Below are positions 19,426 to 28,503 of a stretch of DNA of 64,000 bases, one piece after another; positions within the stretch are counted from its first letter, which is position 1, and every line of letters starts with the position of its first letter. Both the position numbers and the translations under genes were made by a program. The DNA comes from Aeromonas rivuli. GTDB taxonomy: Bacteria > Pseudomonadota > Gammaproteobacteria > Enterobacterales > Aeromonadaceae. Below the pieces are notes generated by a model. It saw nothing but the letters and a program-made list of their open reading frames with translations, ran no database searches and had not been told where the DNA came from. The stretch lies in assembly GCF_000820045.1 (NCBI RefSeq), contig NZ_CDBJ01000027.1, positions 278,541 through 342,540 on the forward strand, given 5' to 3'.

Positions 19426-20571
19426 ATGCAGACCCACCTCGAGACAGACCATTGCCGCCTGATCCTGCAGCGCTATCCGCGCCAGGCGCAGGATCCCCTG
19501 CAGGCATGGGATGCCGCCGATGAGTACCTGATCAATCAGTTGGCAGAGCAACCTCCCGAAGGCTGCGGCCCCGTCATCATCATGAATGACAGCTTCGGCG
19601 CCCTGGCCGCCTTTCTCCATGACCATCAGCCCCTGTGCGTGACCGACTCCTTCGTCAGCGAACAAGGCACCCTGGCCAATCTGGCCGACAATGGTCTGGA
19701 TCCGGCATCCGTCCGCATCCAGGACTCGCTGGCACCACTGCCAGCGGCCCCGACCCTGGTGATCATCAAGGTATCCAAGTATCAGGCCCTGCTCGAGCAG
19801 CAGTTGCTGGCCCTGCGTGAGGTGGTCACCCCGGCCACGCGCATCCTGGCCGCCGGCAAGGCCAAAGAGATCCACAGCTCCACCCTCAAGCTGTTTGAGA
19901 AATACCTCGGACCGACTCGCACCTCCCTGGCCTGGAAGAAGGCCCGCCTCATCCATTGCAGCATCGCTGACGCAGCGGGGAGAGACAGCCCCACCCTGGC
20001 CAACCCCTTCCCGACCGTCTGGCCACTGGAGGGAAGCGAGATGCGCATCCACAACCATGCCAACGTCTTCTCGCGTACCAGCCTGGATATCGGCGCCCGC
20101 TTCATGCTGGCCAACCTGCCTATCCACAGCGCCCGCAAGGTGATCGATCTGGGTTGTGGCAATGGCGTGCTCGGTCTGGCCCTGCTGGCCCGGGACAGCG
20201 AGGTGGAGGTGGCCTTCATCGATGAATCCTATATGGCGGTGGCCTCGGCAAGGCTCAACGTCGAACACAATCTACCCGCCGCCCTGCCCCGTGCCGAGTT
20301 CCTGGTCAACAACTGCCTGGATGGCTTGCCGACCGGTTATGCTGACCGCATCTTGTGCAACCCGCCGTTCCACCAGCTCCAGGCGATCACCGATCACATC
20401 GCCTGGCAGATGTTCGAAGATGCGCACAGGGTGTTGCCCAAGGGGGGGGAACTCTGGATAGTGGGCAACCGGCATCTGGACTATCACAACAAGCTGAAGC
20501 GACTGTTTGCCAATGCACAAGTCGTTGCATCCAATAGTAAATTCGTTATTTTGAAAGCCATTAAACGCTAG
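19426..20571 (+). CDS. rlmG: 23S rRNA (guanine-1835-N2)-methyltransferase RlmG
   Basis: Methylates N2 of G1835 in helix 67 of 23S rRNA. The 381-residue product (E. coli 378) has a degenerate N-terminal methyltransferase-like half and a catalytic C-terminal half with VIDLGCGNGVLGLALLA near residue 241 (SAM binding) and RILCNPPFHQ near 309 (the N-P-P-F active site of N2-guanine methylases). First gene of a possible rlmG-yajG-like-ppiA cluster, with gaps of 11 and 26 bases. Confidence 0.95.
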   Translation: MQTHLETDHCRLILQRYPRQAQDPLQAWDAADEYLINQLAEQPPEGCGPVIIMNDSFGALAAFLHDHQPLCVTDSFVSEQGTLANLADNGLDPASVRIQDSLAPLPAAPTLVIIKVSKYQALLEQQLLALREVVTPATRILAAGKAKEIHSSTLKLFEKYLGPTRTSLAWKKARLIHCSIADAAGRDSPTLANPFPTVWPLEGSEMRIHNHANVFSRTSLDIGARFMLANLPIHSARKVIDLGCGNGVLGLALLARDSEVEVAFIDESYMAVASARLNVEHNLPAALPRAEFLVNNCLDGLPTGYADRILCNPPFHQLQAITDHIAWQMFEDAHRVLPKGGELWIVGNRHLDYHNKLKRLFANAQVVASNSKFVILKAIKR

Positions 20572-20582
20572 AGGAATCCATC

Positions 20583-21158
20583 ATGAAATCACCACTCCTG
20601 CTGCTCGCCGCCCTGCTGCTTGGCGGCTGTGCCACCCACTGGCCCGAGACGGCACTGCTCAATCCCCAGGTGATCCCGGCGAATCAGCAGTACTACTCCG
20701 GCAACCGCATCACCATGGAAGGCATAGACAAGCGTGCCGCCGCCCATGTGTTCGCCATCAAGCAGAAAGAGAAGGCCCCCGTCTACATCAAGAGCGAGCA
20801 GCCCCTCAATACCCTGCTGGTCGAGCGCCTCAGTGAAGGGCTGCGCAGTCAGGGGCTGGAGGTGGGCAACAGCGGCACCACCAATCTGACGCTGCAGGTC
20901 AATAACGCTCTGGTAAACGTTGAAGAGAAGACCTTCACCTATGTCACCAAGACCAAGGTGAGCCTGCAGGTGATGGCCGATTTCCAGGGGAGCCGCCTGA
21001 CCAAGGTGTTCAATGCCAGCGCCAGCAAGGAAGGTCCGGGAGAGCCCAGCATCGCCGATCTGGAGCTGGTGCTGAACCAGCAACTCGGTAGCCTGATCCA
21101 GCAGATCATGGCCGACGAACAACTGCGCGGTTACCTCAAAGGCCAGCCAAGCGCCTGA
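20583..21158 (+). CDS. YajG family lipoprotein
   Basis: Predicted envelope lipoprotein of 191 residues. The signal peptide ends LLLGGCATHW (lipobox LGGC, cysteine at residue 16). The remainder resembles YajG: LNPQVIPANQQYYSGNRI, then VYIKSEQPLNTLLVERLSEGLRSQG. The exact function of YajG is not settled; in E. coli it sits next to ampG and bolA, and here ampG and bolA are also close by. A good AGAGGA ribosome site precedes the ATG. Confidence 0.85.
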   Translation: MKSPLLLLAALLLGGCATHWPETALLNPQVIPANQQYYSGNRITMEGIDKRAAAHVFAIKQKEKAPVYIKSEQPLNTLLVERLSEGLRSQGLEVGNSGTTNLTLQVNNALVNVEEKTFTYVTKTKVSLQVMADFQGSRLTKVFNASASKEGPGEPSIADLELVLNQQLGSLIQQIMADEQLRGYLKGQPSA

Positions 21159-21184
21159 TCTCTCTATGTATTAAGGATAATGTC

Positions 21185-21733
21185 ATGAAGAAGCTGATGT
21201 TGCTGGCCCTGCTGGCCTGCCCCCTGGCCTTCGCAGCCCCCAAGGTGAAGCTTGAAACCAACCACGGCAATATCGTGGTGGAGCTGGCCCCCAAAGCGGC
21301 CCCCCAGACGGTGAAGAATTTCCTGCGCTACGTGGCCGATGGCAGCTACGATGGCAGCCTGTTTCACCGGGTCATCCCCGGCTTCGTGGTGCAAGGGGGC
21401 GGCTACAACCAGCAGTTCCAGCAGTTGCCCACCTTCGATCCCGTGGTAAACGAGTCCAAGGGGGGCCTGCCCAATACCCGTGGCAGCATCGCCATGGCCC
21501 GCACCCAGGCGGTGGACAGCGCAACCCGCCAGTTCTACTTCAACCTTGCCGATAACAGCAACCTCAACGCCAACGCCGGCGCCGGTTATACGGTATTTGG
21601 TCAAGTGGTGCAGGGCATGGAGGTGCTGGACAAGCTGGCTCAGGTTCAGACCGGCTACAGCCCCATCCTGCGTGCCAATGATGTGCCGACCAGCACCATC
21701 ATCCTCAAGAAGGTGACACTGCTCGCCGAGTAA
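21185..21733 (+). CDS. ppiA: Periplasmic cyclophilin-type peptidyl-prolyl cis-trans isomerase
   Basis: Speeds proline isomerisation during folding of exported proteins. The 182-residue product has a signal peptide (MKKLMLLALLACPLAFA) and the cyclophilin core: NHGNIVVELAPKAAPQTVKNF, FHRVIPGFVVQGGGY near residue 58 (the catalytic arginine), GSIAMARTQAVDSATRQFYFN, and GYTVFGQVVQGMEVLDKL. The signal peptide points to PpiA rather than cytosolic PpiB. Probably co-transcribed with the lipoprotein upstream. Confidence 0.9.
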   Translation: MKKLMLLALLACPLAFAAPKVKLETNHGNIVVELAPKAAPQTVKNFLRYVADGSYDGSLFHRVIPGFVVQGGGYNQQFQQLPTFDPVVNESKGGLPNTRGSIAMARTQAVDSATRQFYFNLADNSNLNANAGAGYTVFGQVVQGMEVLDKLAQVQTGYSPILRANDVPTSTIILKKVTLLAE

Positions 21734-21849
21734 ATCCGACAGCCGGGCCCGCTCGGGCCCGGTCTCTTGCCCATCCACCCCCTTTTCCCTCCCGATGCCA
21801 GATCGTTTTCTATACTGCTCACTCCCCTCAATATGGATTGGAGCAGCTC

Positions 21850-22179
21850 GTGACCTGCGATGACTATTTTGCCCAGCACAGGGCCCCCCTGGCCCTGGCC
21901 GTTCGCCAGTTTCTGGCACAACAGCTCGACTATGACGCCCTGCAAGACGTGAGCTGGCAGCTGCTCGGCCAATGGCAGTCTCTGCCCCGGGACTGCGCCG
22001 ACAAGCAAGCCGATAGCCCGCAGGAGAGCGTGTTCTGGCACCTGCTGCACAGTCTGCACCTCTGGAACCAGAATGAGCTGGCTCAGGATCCGGCGTTGCG
22101 CCACCAGTTGCATGACTGCGCCGCCTGTTTGCTGGGCGAGGGACCGGCACCGCTGGGCTGCATAGGAACCCGACCCTGA
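21850..22179 (+). CDS. Conserved-looking small cytosolic protein, unknown function
   Basis: Not recognised. It is about 109 residues, acidic and leucine/glutamine-rich, probably all-helical (DYFAQHRAPLALAVRQFLAQQ; ESVFWHLLHSLHLWNQNEL), with four cysteines of which two lie in HDCAACLL. No signal peptide or membrane segment. GTG at 21850 is chosen because GGAG sits 7 bases upstream; the TTG at 21838 lacks a site. A TATACT -10 lies near 21811. It is on the same strand between ppiA and ampG. Confidence 0.6.
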   Translation: MTCDDYFAQHRAPLALAVRQFLAQQLDYDALQDVSWQLLGQWQSLPRDCADKQADSPQESVFWHLLHSLHLWNQNELAQDPALRHQLHDCAACLLGEGPAPLGCIGTRP

Positions 22180-22337
22180 GCTCATCGCACGGGATGGCTG
22201 GCTCCCGGCAGAGCAAGGTGAGGCCAGGGGTGGCCGACGAGCCTCAATAATCTCATTCGACACCGCGTTAACGACCCATCGCCGCCGTGATCCGCCCTCT
22301 GGCGGCCAGACGACCTCCCTTTGTCCCCACAATCTGA

Positions 22338-22359
22338 GCGCCCGCCTTGGCGCGGGCGG
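22338..22359 (+). other. GC-rich hairpin ahead of ampG
   Basis: GCCCGC and GCGGGC arms around CTTGGC, 45 bases before the ampG start. No T-run follows, so it is either a weak terminator of the small gene upstream or a leader structure. Confidence 0.4.
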
Positions 22360-22403
22360 ATGAACCTGCCAAAATGGCTCACTTTTCCCGAGGAGTCAGG
22401 CAC

Positions 22404-23783
22404 TTGAACGCTGTCAGCAAACCAAGCTGGAAAGAATCCCTCCGAGTCTATCTCGAGCCCCGCGTCCTTATTCTGTTTGCCATGGGGTTCTCCTCCGGTT
22501 TGCCGCTGTTGCTGGTATTCGGCACCCTCTCCTTCTGGCTGCGCGAGGCGGGAGTGAGCCTGACCGACATCGGCTACATGAGCTGGGTGGCGCTGGCCTA
22601 TGGGGTCAAGTGGCTGTGGTCCCCCCTGGTGGACAGGCTGGCCCTGCCGCTGCTCTCGCGTCTGCTCGGCAGACGCCGCAGCTGGATGCTGTTCTCCCAG
22701 CTGTTGATCGCCGCGGCCCTGGTCGGCATGTCCTTTTGCGATCCCAAGACCCAGCTCGCTCAGCTTGCGCTGTTCGCCCTGCTGGTGGCCTTTGCCTCCG
22801 CCACTCAGGACATAGTGATCGATGCCTACCGCATAGAATCAGCCCCTGAACGCCTTCAGGCGGCCATGGCGGCCTCCTACATGACCGGTTATCGACTGGC
22901 CATGATCATGGCCGGGGCGGGCGCTCTTGCCCTGGCAGCCTGGCTTGGCAGCAACAGCGTCTATGACTATCGGGGCTGGCAGTTAACTTACCTGCTGATG
23001 GCGGGAATGATGAGCATTGGCCTCATCACCACCCTCTGTTGCCATGAGCCCGACATCGATGTGGCAAGTCAGGACAGGCAGCAAGCGATGCGCAAATCCC
23101 TGCTGCTGCAACACGGCTGGCCACGCTCACTGGCGGGACTCGGCGCCTGGGCCTACGAGGCCGTCTGGTGCCCCTTTGCCGACTTCTTCGAACGCCATGG
23201 CCGTTCGGCCCTGTTGATCCTCGGGCTCATCGCCTGCTATCGCATCTCGGATGTGGTGATGGGGGTCATGTCCAACAGCTTCTATGTGGATCTCGCCTTC
23301 AGCAAGACGGAGGTGGCGACCATCACCAAGGTATACGGTGTCATCATGACACTGGTGGGCGCCAGTGTGGGGGGCATTCTGGTGATGCGCTTTGGCACCT
23401 TGCGCATCCTGATGCTGGGCGCCCTGCTCACCGCCAGTACCAATTTGCTGTTCGCGCTGCTCAATCAGATCGGTCACAACCTGGAGCTGCTGACCCTGAT
23501 CATCTCCCTGGATAATCTGAGCGCCGGCATCGCTACCGCGGCGTTCATCACCTATCTGTCGAGCCTGACCAATGTCGCCTTCTCGGCCACTCAATATGCC
23601 CTGTTCAGCTCCGTCATGCTCTTGCTGCCAAAACTGCTGGCTGGCTTCTCCGGTGGCTTCGTCGAACAGTTTGGCTACAGCGTCTTCTTCATTGGGACCA
23701 GTCTGCTGGGCATCCCGGTGCTGATCCTCATCACCATGGTTGCCAGACGAAACAGTGCGTTGTTACCGAAATCGAGCGAATAG
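22404..23783 (+). CDS. ampG: Muropeptide permease AmpG (MFS)
   Basis: Inner-membrane importer of anhydro-muropeptides for cell-wall recycling, which also feeds the signal for AmpC-type beta-lactamase induction. The roughly 459-residue product has 12-14 predicted membrane helices and AmpG marks: FAMGFSSGLPLLLVFGTLSFWLR, WSPLVDRL, FASATQDIVIDAYRIE near residue 130 (with the functionally important aspartate), and KVYGVIMTLVGASVGG. The likely start is TTG at 22404 (GAGGAG site upstream); an ATG at 22374 is possible but lacks a site. Pairs functionally with anmK and the beta-lactamase elsewhere in this window. Confidence 0.93.
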   Translation: MNAVSKPSWKESLRVYLEPRVLILFAMGFSSGLPLLLVFGTLSFWLREAGVSLTDIGYMSWVALAYGVKWLWSPLVDRLALPLLSRLLGRRRSWMLFSQLLIAAALVGMSFCDPKTQLAQLALFALLVAFASATQDIVIDAYRIESAPERLQAAMAASYMTGYRLAMIMAGAGALALAAWLGSNSVYDYRGWQLTYLLMAGMMSIGLITTLCCHEPDIDVASQDRQQAMRKSLLLQHGWPRSLAGLGAWAYEAVWCPFADFFERHGRSALLILGLIACYRISDVVMGVMSNSFYVDLAFSKTEVATITKVYGVIMTLVGASVGGILVMRFGTLRILMLGALLTASTNLLFALLNQIGHNLELLTLIISLDNLSAGIATAAFITYLSSLTNVAFSATQYALFSSVMLLLPKLLAGFSGGFVEQFGYSVFFIGTSLLGIPVLILITMVARRNSALLPKSSE

Positions 23784-23806
23784 CAAGCGTTTGCGCCAAT
23801 TTGGGG

Positions 23807-23822
23807 GTGATTAGATTCACAC
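23807..23822 (+). promoter_or_regulatory. CRP-like site upstream of ompK
   Basis: GGTGATTAGATTCACA fits TGTGA-N6-TCACA with one mismatch. It is centred about 70 bases before the start expected from the TAGAAT -10 at 23872-23877, a typical activating distance. Confidence 0.55.
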
Positions 23823-23871
23823 TTCCAGAGAAAGTTCCCTCTTGATCGTTTATCCGCGGAAATTAATTGGC

Positions 23872-23877
23872 TAGAAT
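23872..23877 (+). promoter_or_regulatory. Probable ompK -10 box
   Basis: TAGAAT 63 bases before the ATG; the best-spaced -35 (TTTATC, 17 bases upstream) is weak, which would suit an activator-dependent promoter. Confidence 0.45.
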
Positions 23878-23939
23878 CCCTCCGCTCCTTGTGGGCAGGC
23901 TACGGAAAACCTCAACTAAACGCACAAGAGACCAATAAA

Positions 23940-24758
23940 ATGGCCAAATTGAACAAGACTCTGATCGCGGCAGGCTTGCTGGCAGCATCCGCCACTCCGG
24001 CTATGGCTGCCGACTATAGCGGCGACATCCACAAGAACGACTACAAGTGGATGCAGTTCAACCTGATGCACACCATCGGTCAGCTCCCCCACGGTGACCA
24101 CGACTACGACGATACCTATTTTGAAATGGAATTCGGTGGTCGTTCAGGTATGTTTGACCTCTATGGCTATGTTGATGTTTTTGATATCTTCAACACCAGC
24201 AAGAGCGATAAGCATGATGGTCAAAATATCTTCATGAAGTTCGCTCCACGTATGTCTCTGGATGCACTGACTGGTAAAGATCTTTCCTTTGGTCCAGTTA
24301 AAGAGCTTTATATTGCAAGCTTGAGCAACGTTAGTGATGACCAATTTGACACCATGATTGGTCTGGGTTCAGATGTGATGGTTCCTTGGTTTGGCAAAAT
24401 GGGTATGAACCTCTATGCTCGCCATTCCTTGCAGAATAATTTCTTCAAAGAAGAGGAAGGTCACTGGAACGGCTATCAGTTCTCCATGAACTGGTTCAAA
24501 CCCTTCTACACCTTCTCCAACGGTAGCTTCATAGCCTATCAAGGTTATCTGGATTACCTGTTTGGTGCCGATACCTATGATGTTGCCTCACAGTCTACTG
24601 ATGGTACCTCCATGTTCAACGGCCTGTACTGGCACTCCGACCGCTACGCCGTCGGTTACGGCCTGAAGTACTTCAATGATGTCTACGGCATCCAAAACTC
24701 TGATGGTTTCAAATCCACTGGTTTCGGTCACTACTTCTCCGTGACCTACAAGTTCTAA
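23940..24758 (+). CDS. ompK: Outer-membrane channel OmpK (nucleoside-specific Tsx family)
   Basis: Twelve-strand outer-membrane channel related to E. coli Tsx and Vibrio OmpK (the latter a vibriophage receptor). 272 residues: signal peptide to ATPAMA, mature start ADYSGDIHKNDYKWMQFNLM, EFGGRSGMFDLYGYVDVFD, repeated aromatic strands, terminal FSVTYKF with the C-terminal phenylalanine for outer-membrane assembly. The middle part (about 24115-24430) is clearly more AT-rich than its ends, suggesting recombination in surface-exposed loops. Followed by a strong terminator. Transport specificity is inferred from the family only. Confidence 0.92.
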   Translation: MAKLNKTLIAAGLLAASATPAMAADYSGDIHKNDYKWMQFNLMHTIGQLPHGDHDYDDTYFEMEFGGRSGMFDLYGYVDVFDIFNTSKSDKHDGQNIFMKFAPRMSLDALTGKDLSFGPVKELYIASLSNVSDDQFDTMIGLGSDVMVPWFGKMGMNLYARHSLQNNFFKEEEGHWNGYQFSMNWFKPFYTFSNGSFIAYQGYLDYLFGADTYDVASQSTDGTSMFNGLYWHSDRYAVGYGLKYFNDVYGIQNSDGFKSTGFGHYFSVTYKF

Positions 24759-24782
24759 TCGAACCCGTAGCACGCAGAAACG

Positions 24783-24813
24783 AAAAACCGGAGCCCTGGG
24801 CTCCGGTTTTTTT
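24783..24813 (+). terminator. Rho-independent terminator after ompK
   Basis: ACCGGAGCCC / GGGCTCCGGT stem, one-base loop, then seven Ts. Confidence 0.92.
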
Positions 24814-24860
24814 ATGGCGCAACGCGCAGAAAAAGAGGGCCGAACCCTCTTCCCCCGGGC

Positions 24861-25343
24861 TCAGTCGCGGAAATTCTGGAACTGCATAGGCTGACCCAGC
24901 TCGGCGCCACGCACCAGGGCCATGGCCTCTTGCAAGTCGTCACGCTTCTTGCCGGTGACGCGCACTTCATCGCCCTGAATGGCGACCTGCACCTTGATCT
25001 TGGAATCCTTGATGAGCTTCACCAGCTTCTTGGCGACCTCTTTCTCGATCCCTTGCTTGAACTTGACGTTCAGATGGAAACGCTTGCCGGAGTGGACGCT
25101 ATCGCCCGCCTCCATTGAACTGTTTTCGATGTTGCGCTTGAGCAGGGCTGCGCGCAGTATCTCTACCATCTGCTTGAGTTGGAAGTCGGCATCGGCCTCC
25201 AGCTTGACCTCTTCCTTGGCCATCTCGAAGCTGGCTTCTACACCGCGAAAATCGAATCGGGTGGCCAGTTCACGATTGGCGTTGTCGACTGCGTTCAACA
25301 CCTCGTTCATTTTGACTTCAGAGACAATATCGAATGACGGCAT
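24861..25343 (-). CDS. yajQ: YajQ family nucleotide-binding protein
   Basis: Small cytosolic protein of 160 residues. Family members bind c-di-GMP in Xanthomonas and tRNA/nucleotides in other reports. It starts [21 protein letters not shown] and contains [13 protein letters not shown] and [28 protein letters not shown], typical of the duplicated ferredoxin-like fold. Divergent from panE. Confidence 0.94.
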   Translation of the reverse strand: MPSFDIVSEVKMNEVLNAVDNANRELATRFDFRGVEASFEMAKEEVKLEADADFQLKQMVEILRAALLKRNIENSSMEAGDSVHSGKRFHLNVKFKQGIEKEVAKKLVKLIKDSKIKVQVAIQGDEVRVTGKKRDDLQEAMALVRGAELGQPMQFQNFRD

Positions 25344-25538
25344 GGCCGGGGCTCCTCATGTTGCGTTCGTTATGAGGGGGCAAATCTACCAGAAAACCGG
25401 CAAATTTGCTGATTTCGATAAAGGCGCTCTGTTAGAATCCTTGCCATTGCCGACAGGTGAGACCCATGAGTGTCCACCCCATCGCCATTCGGGCACCTCT
25501 CCAGGTCGAATGGCCCACCCTCTTGATCGAGTCATATC

Positions 25539-26474
25539 ATGCCAAGCGGATCTCAATCCCCCCTCCCCCCCTCCTGGTCCCTGCTCGGTTGTGGCGCACT
25601 CGGCGGCGTCTTCGCCGCCCTGCTGACCCAATCCGGCCAACCGACTCAGGTGCTGCTACGCGAGCGCCACAGAGCGACACTGCACCCCGTCATCGACTTT
25701 ACCGGGCTGGATGGCCAGCATGGGCTGCTCAGCATTGCCAGGGGTTTCCTGGCCGATAACCCCCCCATCCGTCGCCTGTTGGTGATGACCAAGGCGGATC
25801 AGGTGATCCCCGCCTTGCAGCCCCTGGTCGGCAAGCTGGACAAGTCTGTGCCCATAGTGCTGCTGCACAACGGCATGGGGGTGGCCGAGCGGGTCGCCGA
25901 GCTGTTTGCAGAGAACCCCATCATCGCGGGTGTCACCAGCCATGGCGCCCTGCAGCAGGGCCATTTCGTGTTCCGCCACACTGGCCGGGGCGAGACCTGG
26001 CTAGGCCCGGTCAACGAGCAGGGGCGCCACTTCGCCCATCTGGCAGACCGCCTTGCCCAGGCCCTGGGCCAGGCGGGCTGGGACGAGCAGATCCTCGCCC
26101 GCCAATGGCACAAGCTCGCCATCAACTGCGCCATCAACCCCCTCACCGCCCTCTATCGCATCAAGAATGGCGAGCTGACAGGTCCACGCTTTGCCGACAC
26201 CTTGCAGCAAGTCTGCATCGAGGTGGCCGATGTCATGAATGCAGAGGGCATTGCCACGACCCACGAGGAGCTGGCGCGGCGGGTACAGTCGGTCGCCGGA
26301 CTGACCGCGGACAACTACTCTTCCATGCAGCAGGATCTGGAGCAGGGCAAAGAGACTGAGATAGAGGCCATCACCGGCTTCCTGCTGGCCAAGGCGCGCC
26401 TCCACGGCATCATGGTACCGGTCAACCAGGGCCTCTATCAGGCCGTCAAGGATCGCCACCAGGCCGAGCGCTGA
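25539..26474 (+). CDS. panE: 2-dehydropantoate 2-reductase
   Basis: NADPH-dependent ketopantoate reductase of pantothenate/CoA synthesis, 311 residues. The dinucleotide motif LGCGALGGVF is near residue 16, followed by MTKADQVIPAL and LLHNGMGV. The catalytic lysine lies in RQWHKLAINCAINPLTALY (about residue 190), and the substrate helix SSMQQDLEQGKETEIEAI (about 268-285) is textbook PanE. The start is slightly long before the Rossmann strand (MPSGSQSPLPPSWSLLGCG); no internal alternative start is better. A TAGAAT -10 lies at 25433-25438. The gene may be co-transcribed with yajL, 36 bases on. Confidence 0.93.
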   Translation: MPSGSQSPLPPSWSLLGCGALGGVFAALLTQSGQPTQVLLRERHRATLHPVIDFTGLDGQHGLLSIARGFLADNPPIRRLLVMTKADQVIPALQPLVGKLDKSVPIVLLHNGMGVAERVAELFAENPIIAGVTSHGALQQGHFVFRHTGRGETWLGPVNEQGRHFAHLADRLAQALGQAGWDEQILARQWHKLAINCAINPLTALYRIKNGELTGPRFADTLQQVCIEVADVMNAEGIATTHEELARRVQSVAGLTADNYSSMQQDLEQGKETEIEAITGFLLAKARLHGIMVPVNQGLYQAVKDRHQAER

Positions 26475-26510
26475 TCCACCTTTAGTCCTCAACCGGAGCA
26501 GGAGTCCCCC

Positions 26511-27068
26511 ATGAGTGTCTTGGTATTGGTCGCCCCCGGCTCGGAGGAGATAGAAACCGTTGCCATCCTGGATGTGCTGGTGCGCGCCAACATAGCGGTG
26601 CTGCTCGCCTCCTGCTGCCCGTTGGGCCTGCGCCAAATTCGCGCCTCACGCGGGGTTCAGCTGGTCGCCGATTGCCATCTCGACGAGCTGCCGCAAGAGG
26701 AGTTCGAGATGATAGTGGTGCCCGGCGGCCTGCCCGGCAGCGAGTGCATCCGCGATAACAGCCGCGCCATCGGTCTGCTGCGCGAACAAGCCGCGAACGG
26801 TCGCTGGCGCGCGGCCCTGTGCGCCGCCCCCGCCGTGGTGCTGCTGCCCCATCAGCTGCTGGGGCAAGCCAGCGTCACCTGCCATCCCGGCTTTTGGGCC
26901 CAGATCCCCGCCGCCCAACTCCGCCATGAGCGGGTGGTGATAGACAAGGGCGCGCGGCTGGTGACCAGCCAGGGACCGGGGACGGCCATCGAGTTTGCCC
27001 TCACCCTGGTGCAGGTGCTGCGTGGCGCCACTGCGGCCGAGGCCGTGGCTGGCCCGATGATCCTTTAA
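26511..27068 (+). CDS. yajL: Protein deglycase/chaperone YajL (DJ-1/PfpI family)
   Basis: Cytosolic DJ-1 homologue protecting proteins from carbonyl and oxidative damage, 185 residues. The nucleophile cysteine sits in AALCAAPAVVL (about residue 103-113), with the acidic partner in APGSEEIETV near residue 13 and VVPGGLPGSECIRDN. It follows panE, an order also known in enterics. The exact biochemical activity of the family is debated. Confidence 0.92.
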   Translation: MSVLVLVAPGSEEIETVAILDVLVRANIAVLLASCCPLGLRQIRASRGVQLVADCHLDELPQEEFEMIVVPGGLPGSECIRDNSRAIGLLREQAANGRWRAALCAAPAVVLLPHQLLGQASVTCHPGFWAQIPAAQLRHERVVIDKGARLVTSQGPGTAIEFALTLVQVLRGATAAEAVAGPMIL

Positions 27069-27122
27069 GAGAAATGGCCACTGGATCGACCCATCAGCTT
27101 GCCGAGGCGACATCGCCAACGA

Positions 27123-27148
27123 AAAGGCCTCCGCGAGGGAGGCCTTTC
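27123..27148. terminator. Bidirectional terminator between yajL and tyrS
   Basis: AAAGGCCTCC-GCGAG-GGAGGCCTTT hairpin between convergent genes. Confidence 0.85.
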
Positions 27149-27191
27149 TGATCTCAGGGCCAGCCTGATCCGGCTGGCGGAGGGGAAGCGC

Positions 27192-28391
27192 TTACTTCAC
27201 CGTCACCCGGGCAAACTTGCGCTTGCCGACCTGATAGACGGCGGTGCCGGCAGCGATCAGCGCCTTGCCATCGTCCAGCTTGTCGCCATCCACCTTGACC
27301 GCGCCCTGCTTGATCATGCGCAGTGCCTCGGAGGTGGTCTCCACCAGGCCGGCGTCCTTGAGCAGGTTGGCGATGGCCAGGCCGTCCCCTTCCAGGGCCA
27401 GTTCGACTTCCGGCATCTCGTCCGGGATGGCGTTCTTGGAGAAACGCTGGGTGAAGTCTTCGTGGGCCGCCTCGGCCGCCGCCTCGTCGTGATAACGGGC
27501 GATGATCTCTTTCGCCAGCCAGATCTTCACGTCGCGCGGGTTCAGGGTACCGGCTTCGATGCCGGCCTTGAAGCCTTCGATGTCCGCCAGCGGGCGGGAG
27601 GAGAGCAGCTCGTAGTAGTTCCACATCAGGGTGTCGGTGATGGACATGATCTTGCCGAACATCTCGCCTGGGGCATCGTGCACGCCGATGTAGTTGGCGG
27701 CGGACTTGGACATCTTCTTGACGCCGTCCAGACCCACCAGCAGCGGCATCATCAGCACGCACTGGGCGGCCATGCCAGCATCTTTTTGCAGCTCGCGACC
27801 CATCAGCAGGTTGAACTTCTGATCGGTACCGCCGAGCTCGACATCCGCCTTTAGCGCGACCGAGTCATAGCCTTGCAGCAGCGGGTAGAGGAATTCGTGA
27901 ATGGCGATGGACTGGCCGCTGCTGTAGCGCTTCTTGAAGTCGTCGCGCTCCATCATGCGGGCCACGGTCTGCTTGGCCGCCAGCTTGATCATGCCGGTCG
28001 CGCCCAGCTCACCCAGCCAAGTGGAGTTGTACTCGATACGGGTCTTGGCGGGATCCAGGATCTTGAACGCCTGCTCCGCATAGGTGAGGGCGTTGTGCTT
28101 GATGGCCTCTTCGGAGAGCGGCGGACGGGTGCTGTTCTTGCCGGAGGGATCCCCCACCATGGCGGTGAAGTCGCCGATCAGCAAGATGATCTCATGGCCC
28201 AGATCCTGGAAGGTCTTCAGCTTGTTGAGGATCACGGTATGACCCAGGTGAATGTCCGGAGCCGTCGGGTCCATGCCCAGCTTGATGCGCAGCGGGCGCC
28301 CTTCCTTCAACTTGGCAACCAGTTCTTCTTCAACCAGAATTTCTTCCGCTCCGCGCTTGATCTCGGCTAGCGCCACCTCGAGCTGGGACAT
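27192..28391 (-). CDS. tyrS: Tyrosyl-tRNA synthetase
   Basis: Class I aminoacyl-tRNA synthetase for tyrosine, 399 residues. The HIGH-equivalent HLGH is near residue 48, the tyrosine pocket region [16 protein letters not shown] near 190, and the KMSKS loop [15 protein letters not shown] near 225. An S4-like RNA-binding domain is at the C-terminus ([14 protein letters not shown]). The start at 28391 has a GGAGAG site; the TTG 15 bases upstream overlaps that site. The [11 protein letters not shown] form belongs to the TyrZ-like bacterial subgroup rather than E. coli TyrS. Confidence 0.95.
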   Translation of the reverse strand: MSQLEVALAEIKRGAEEILVEEELVAKLKEGRPLRIKLGMDPTAPDIHLGHTVILNKLKTFQDLGHEIILLIGDFTAMVGDPSGKNSTRPPLSEEAIKHNALTYAEQAFKILDPAKTRIEYNSTWLGELGATGMIKLAAKQTVARMMERDDFKKRYSSGQSIAIHEFLYPLLQGYDSVALKADVELGGTDQKFNLLMGRELQKDAGMAAQCVLMMPLLVGLDGVKKMSKSAANYIGVHDAPGEMFGKIMSITDTLMWNYYELLSSRPLADIEGFKAGIEAGTLNPRDVKIWLAKEIIARYHDEAAAEAAHEDFTQRFSKNAIPDEMPEVELALEGDGLAIANLLKDAGLVETTSEALRMIKQGAVKVDGDKLDDGKALIAAGTAVYQVGKRKFARVTVK

Positions 28392-28503
28392 TTTTTGACT
28401 CTCCAATCACGATTCCACAGGGCCAGACATATTACTGGAATGGCGAGACAATTGGAAAGCCTGTAAAATCCGCTGATTCCGCCCGACTTCACACCCTTTT
28501 CTC

